DNA of 64,000 bases from Cytophagaceae bacterium. Its GTDB lineage: Bacteria; Bacteroidota; Bacteroidia; Cytophagales; Flexibacteraceae. The position numbers and the translations under genes were made by a program. The notes under the pieces were generated by a model that did no database searches, was not told the DNA's origin, and was given only the letters and a program-made list of their open reading frames with translations. This document shows positions 63,241 through 64,000 of the stretch, in pieces. The DNA lies in assembly GCA_027490155.1 (NCBI GenBank), contig JAIXYP010000025.1, forward strand, positions 22,668-86,667. The letters are read 5' to 3'. The first letter of the stretch is position 1; each line of letters begins with the position of its first letter.

Positions 63241-63798
63241 CTACGGATTGCCAATGTAATCTGGATTGACAATAGCAGAACCAAAATCCATATCACTAGA
63301 GTCAACAACAATCAAATAATCATCGAAAGCGGTGTTCTTGAAGTGTTGGCTATAGGTGGTATAGGCTGAAAACATCTGGGTCAAGACTTCCAGTAACTTA
63401 ATGATCCTTACTTTTGCTTCTTTATCCAAATAGCTGAAACCCAAAAATCTAATAACCAATATTTTAATGGGGCGTTTGCCATTACTATCTTGAGTAAAAT
63501 GGCGGTTTAGTAAATTACAAAAGCGGTTAAACCATACCTCAAAAACAGGTTCACTAAAGCCTAGAAAGCAATATACATTCAATACGTCAACGAACTCTTT
63601 TGCTGATTTGAGTTTATCTAAATAATTGACTGCTTGTGTCACATTCTTCTCTAGATATGGTCCAAAGTCAGGTAATTGAGCCCCTTGCAAGGTGATATCA
63701 AAAAGCAGAATATTACCATCGCTCATCTGGTTTGGCTGAACCAGAGGGAATAAAGGCAGTTCGGTAAATAGTAAATTTGGACCAAGGTCAATTATCAT
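63241..63798 (-). CDS. Array cassette, protein C3 (185 residues, unknown family)
   Basis: Homologous to C1 and C2; starts MIIDLGPNLLF. Landmarks: FEVWFNRFCNLLNRHF helix, KILVIRFLGF strand and FDDYLIVVDSSDMDFGSAIV end. It is the most divergent of the three. It lies 11 bp behind B3. Confidence 0.8.
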   Translation of the reverse strand: MIIDLGPNLLFTELPLFPLVQPNQMSDGNILLFDITLQGAQLPDFGPYLEKNVTQAVNYLDKLKSAKEFVDVLNVYCFLGFSEPVFEVWFNRFCNLLNRHFTQDSNGKRPIKILVIRFLGFSYLDKEAKVRIIKLLEVLTQMFSAYTTYSQHFKNTAFDDYLIVVDSSDMDFGSAIVNPDYIGNP

Positions 63799-63809
63799 AA
63801 CTTCGATTG

Positions 63810-64000
63810 CTAAAGTTTTGAAATAATAAGGAAAAACCTACCTCTAAGTGCAATGGCAACTTCGACTAATGATGGATAGTAATCATTGCCACGACCACTA
63901 ACATCAGTAGCGATATCAAGGTTGGCCAATGCAAGATCATAGTCAAAAAGGTATGATAACATTGCAACGGCATCAAGCCTGCCAAGAGGATTAACCAAAA
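63810..64000 (-). CDS. Array cassette, protein B3, partial (N-terminus beyond the window)
   Basis: The C-terminal 63 residues of a B protein, cut by the right edge. MLSYLFDYDLALANLDIA aligns with SLLSYFMSYFSAKTICGLA of B2, and the end RFFLIISKL aligns with RVFVILSKS and RYLVILSVS of B1 and B2. It shows that the array continues to the right. Confidence 0.75.
   Translation of the reverse strand, partial: LVNPLGRLDAVAMLSYLFDYDLALANLDIATDVSGRGNDYYPSLVEVAIALRGRFFLIISKL

Noticed and set aside
1..64000. CRISPR array, tRNA, rRNA, insertion sequence
   Set aside because: No evenly spaced identical repeats, tRNA cloverleaf sequence, rRNA core or transposase was recognised. A tRNA scan and covariance search would settle the RNA genes.

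Overview
The window looks like a chromosomal segment of a Bacteroidota bacterium. The evidence is a SusC/SusD pair, FecR-type anti-sigma control, PorP/SprF, type A and type B type IX secretion (T9SS) sorting domains, many lipoproteins (DUF4249 and DUF4403 families), a BatC-like TPR protein, and one clear Bacteroidota promoter (TTG, 20-nt spacer, TAnnTTTG). Gliding/T9SS cargo together with roughly 50% G+C suggests the Cytophagia, Saprospiria or Chitinophagia side of the phylum, but I cannot place it further. I saw no rRNA, tRNA, CRISPR array or insertion sequence.

Layout. 1-4.4 kb: a type I secretion operon (ABC exporter subunit cut by the window edge, HlyD adaptor, TolC-like channel); the ABC subunit has degenerate ATPase motifs. 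4.4-12.5 kb: an unrecognised secreted protein, a DUF4249 lipoprotein, a YcxB-like membrane protein, a T9SS-exported repeat protein with its own promoter, a BatC-like protein and a GreA-like factor. 12.5-16.5 kb: a methyltransferase directly behind an ABCG-type transporter fused to an N-terminal TerB-like domain, preceded by a C10 tract and a perfect palindrome. 16.8-24.2 kb: PorP/SprF, a T9SS type B cargo protein and a 1,343-residue secreted protein with a dockerin-like tail. 24.7-34.8 kb: surface polysaccharide genes (PLP aminotransferase, two glycosyltransferases, a Wzy-like polymerase) interrupted by a TonB receptor and a DUF4403 lipoprotein. 35-43.4 kb: housekeeping genes (PepSY-like protein, grpE-dnaJ, SulP transporter, SpoU methylase, pyrophosphatase, dihydroorotate dehydrogenase).

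43.6-56.9 kb is a polysaccharide utilisation locus: T9SS glycan-binding-like protein, ECF sigma, FecR anti-sigma, SusC, SusD, PKD lipoprotein, GH16 endoglucanase and GH3 beta-glucosidase. The enzyme pair points to a beta-1,3-glucan such as laminarin. GH16 would cut the polymer at the surface, SusCD would import oligosaccharides and GH3 would release glucose. The TonB signal would pass through FecR and sigma to the locus.

57-59.2 kb carries the large subunit of methylmalonyl-CoA mutase with no small subunit beside it. From 59.3 kb to the right edge lies a visibly AT-richer array of a three-gene cassette on the minus strand: lipoprotein (A), about 170-residue soluble protein (B), about 183-residue soluble protein (C). 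Two full copies (A2-B2-C2, A1-B1-C1), a partial copy (B3-C3) and a short ghost of another A gene are visible. The copies diverge strongly except for an 88-bp block at the 3-prime end of A. I do not recognise these families. This array is the best candidate here for an undescribed system.
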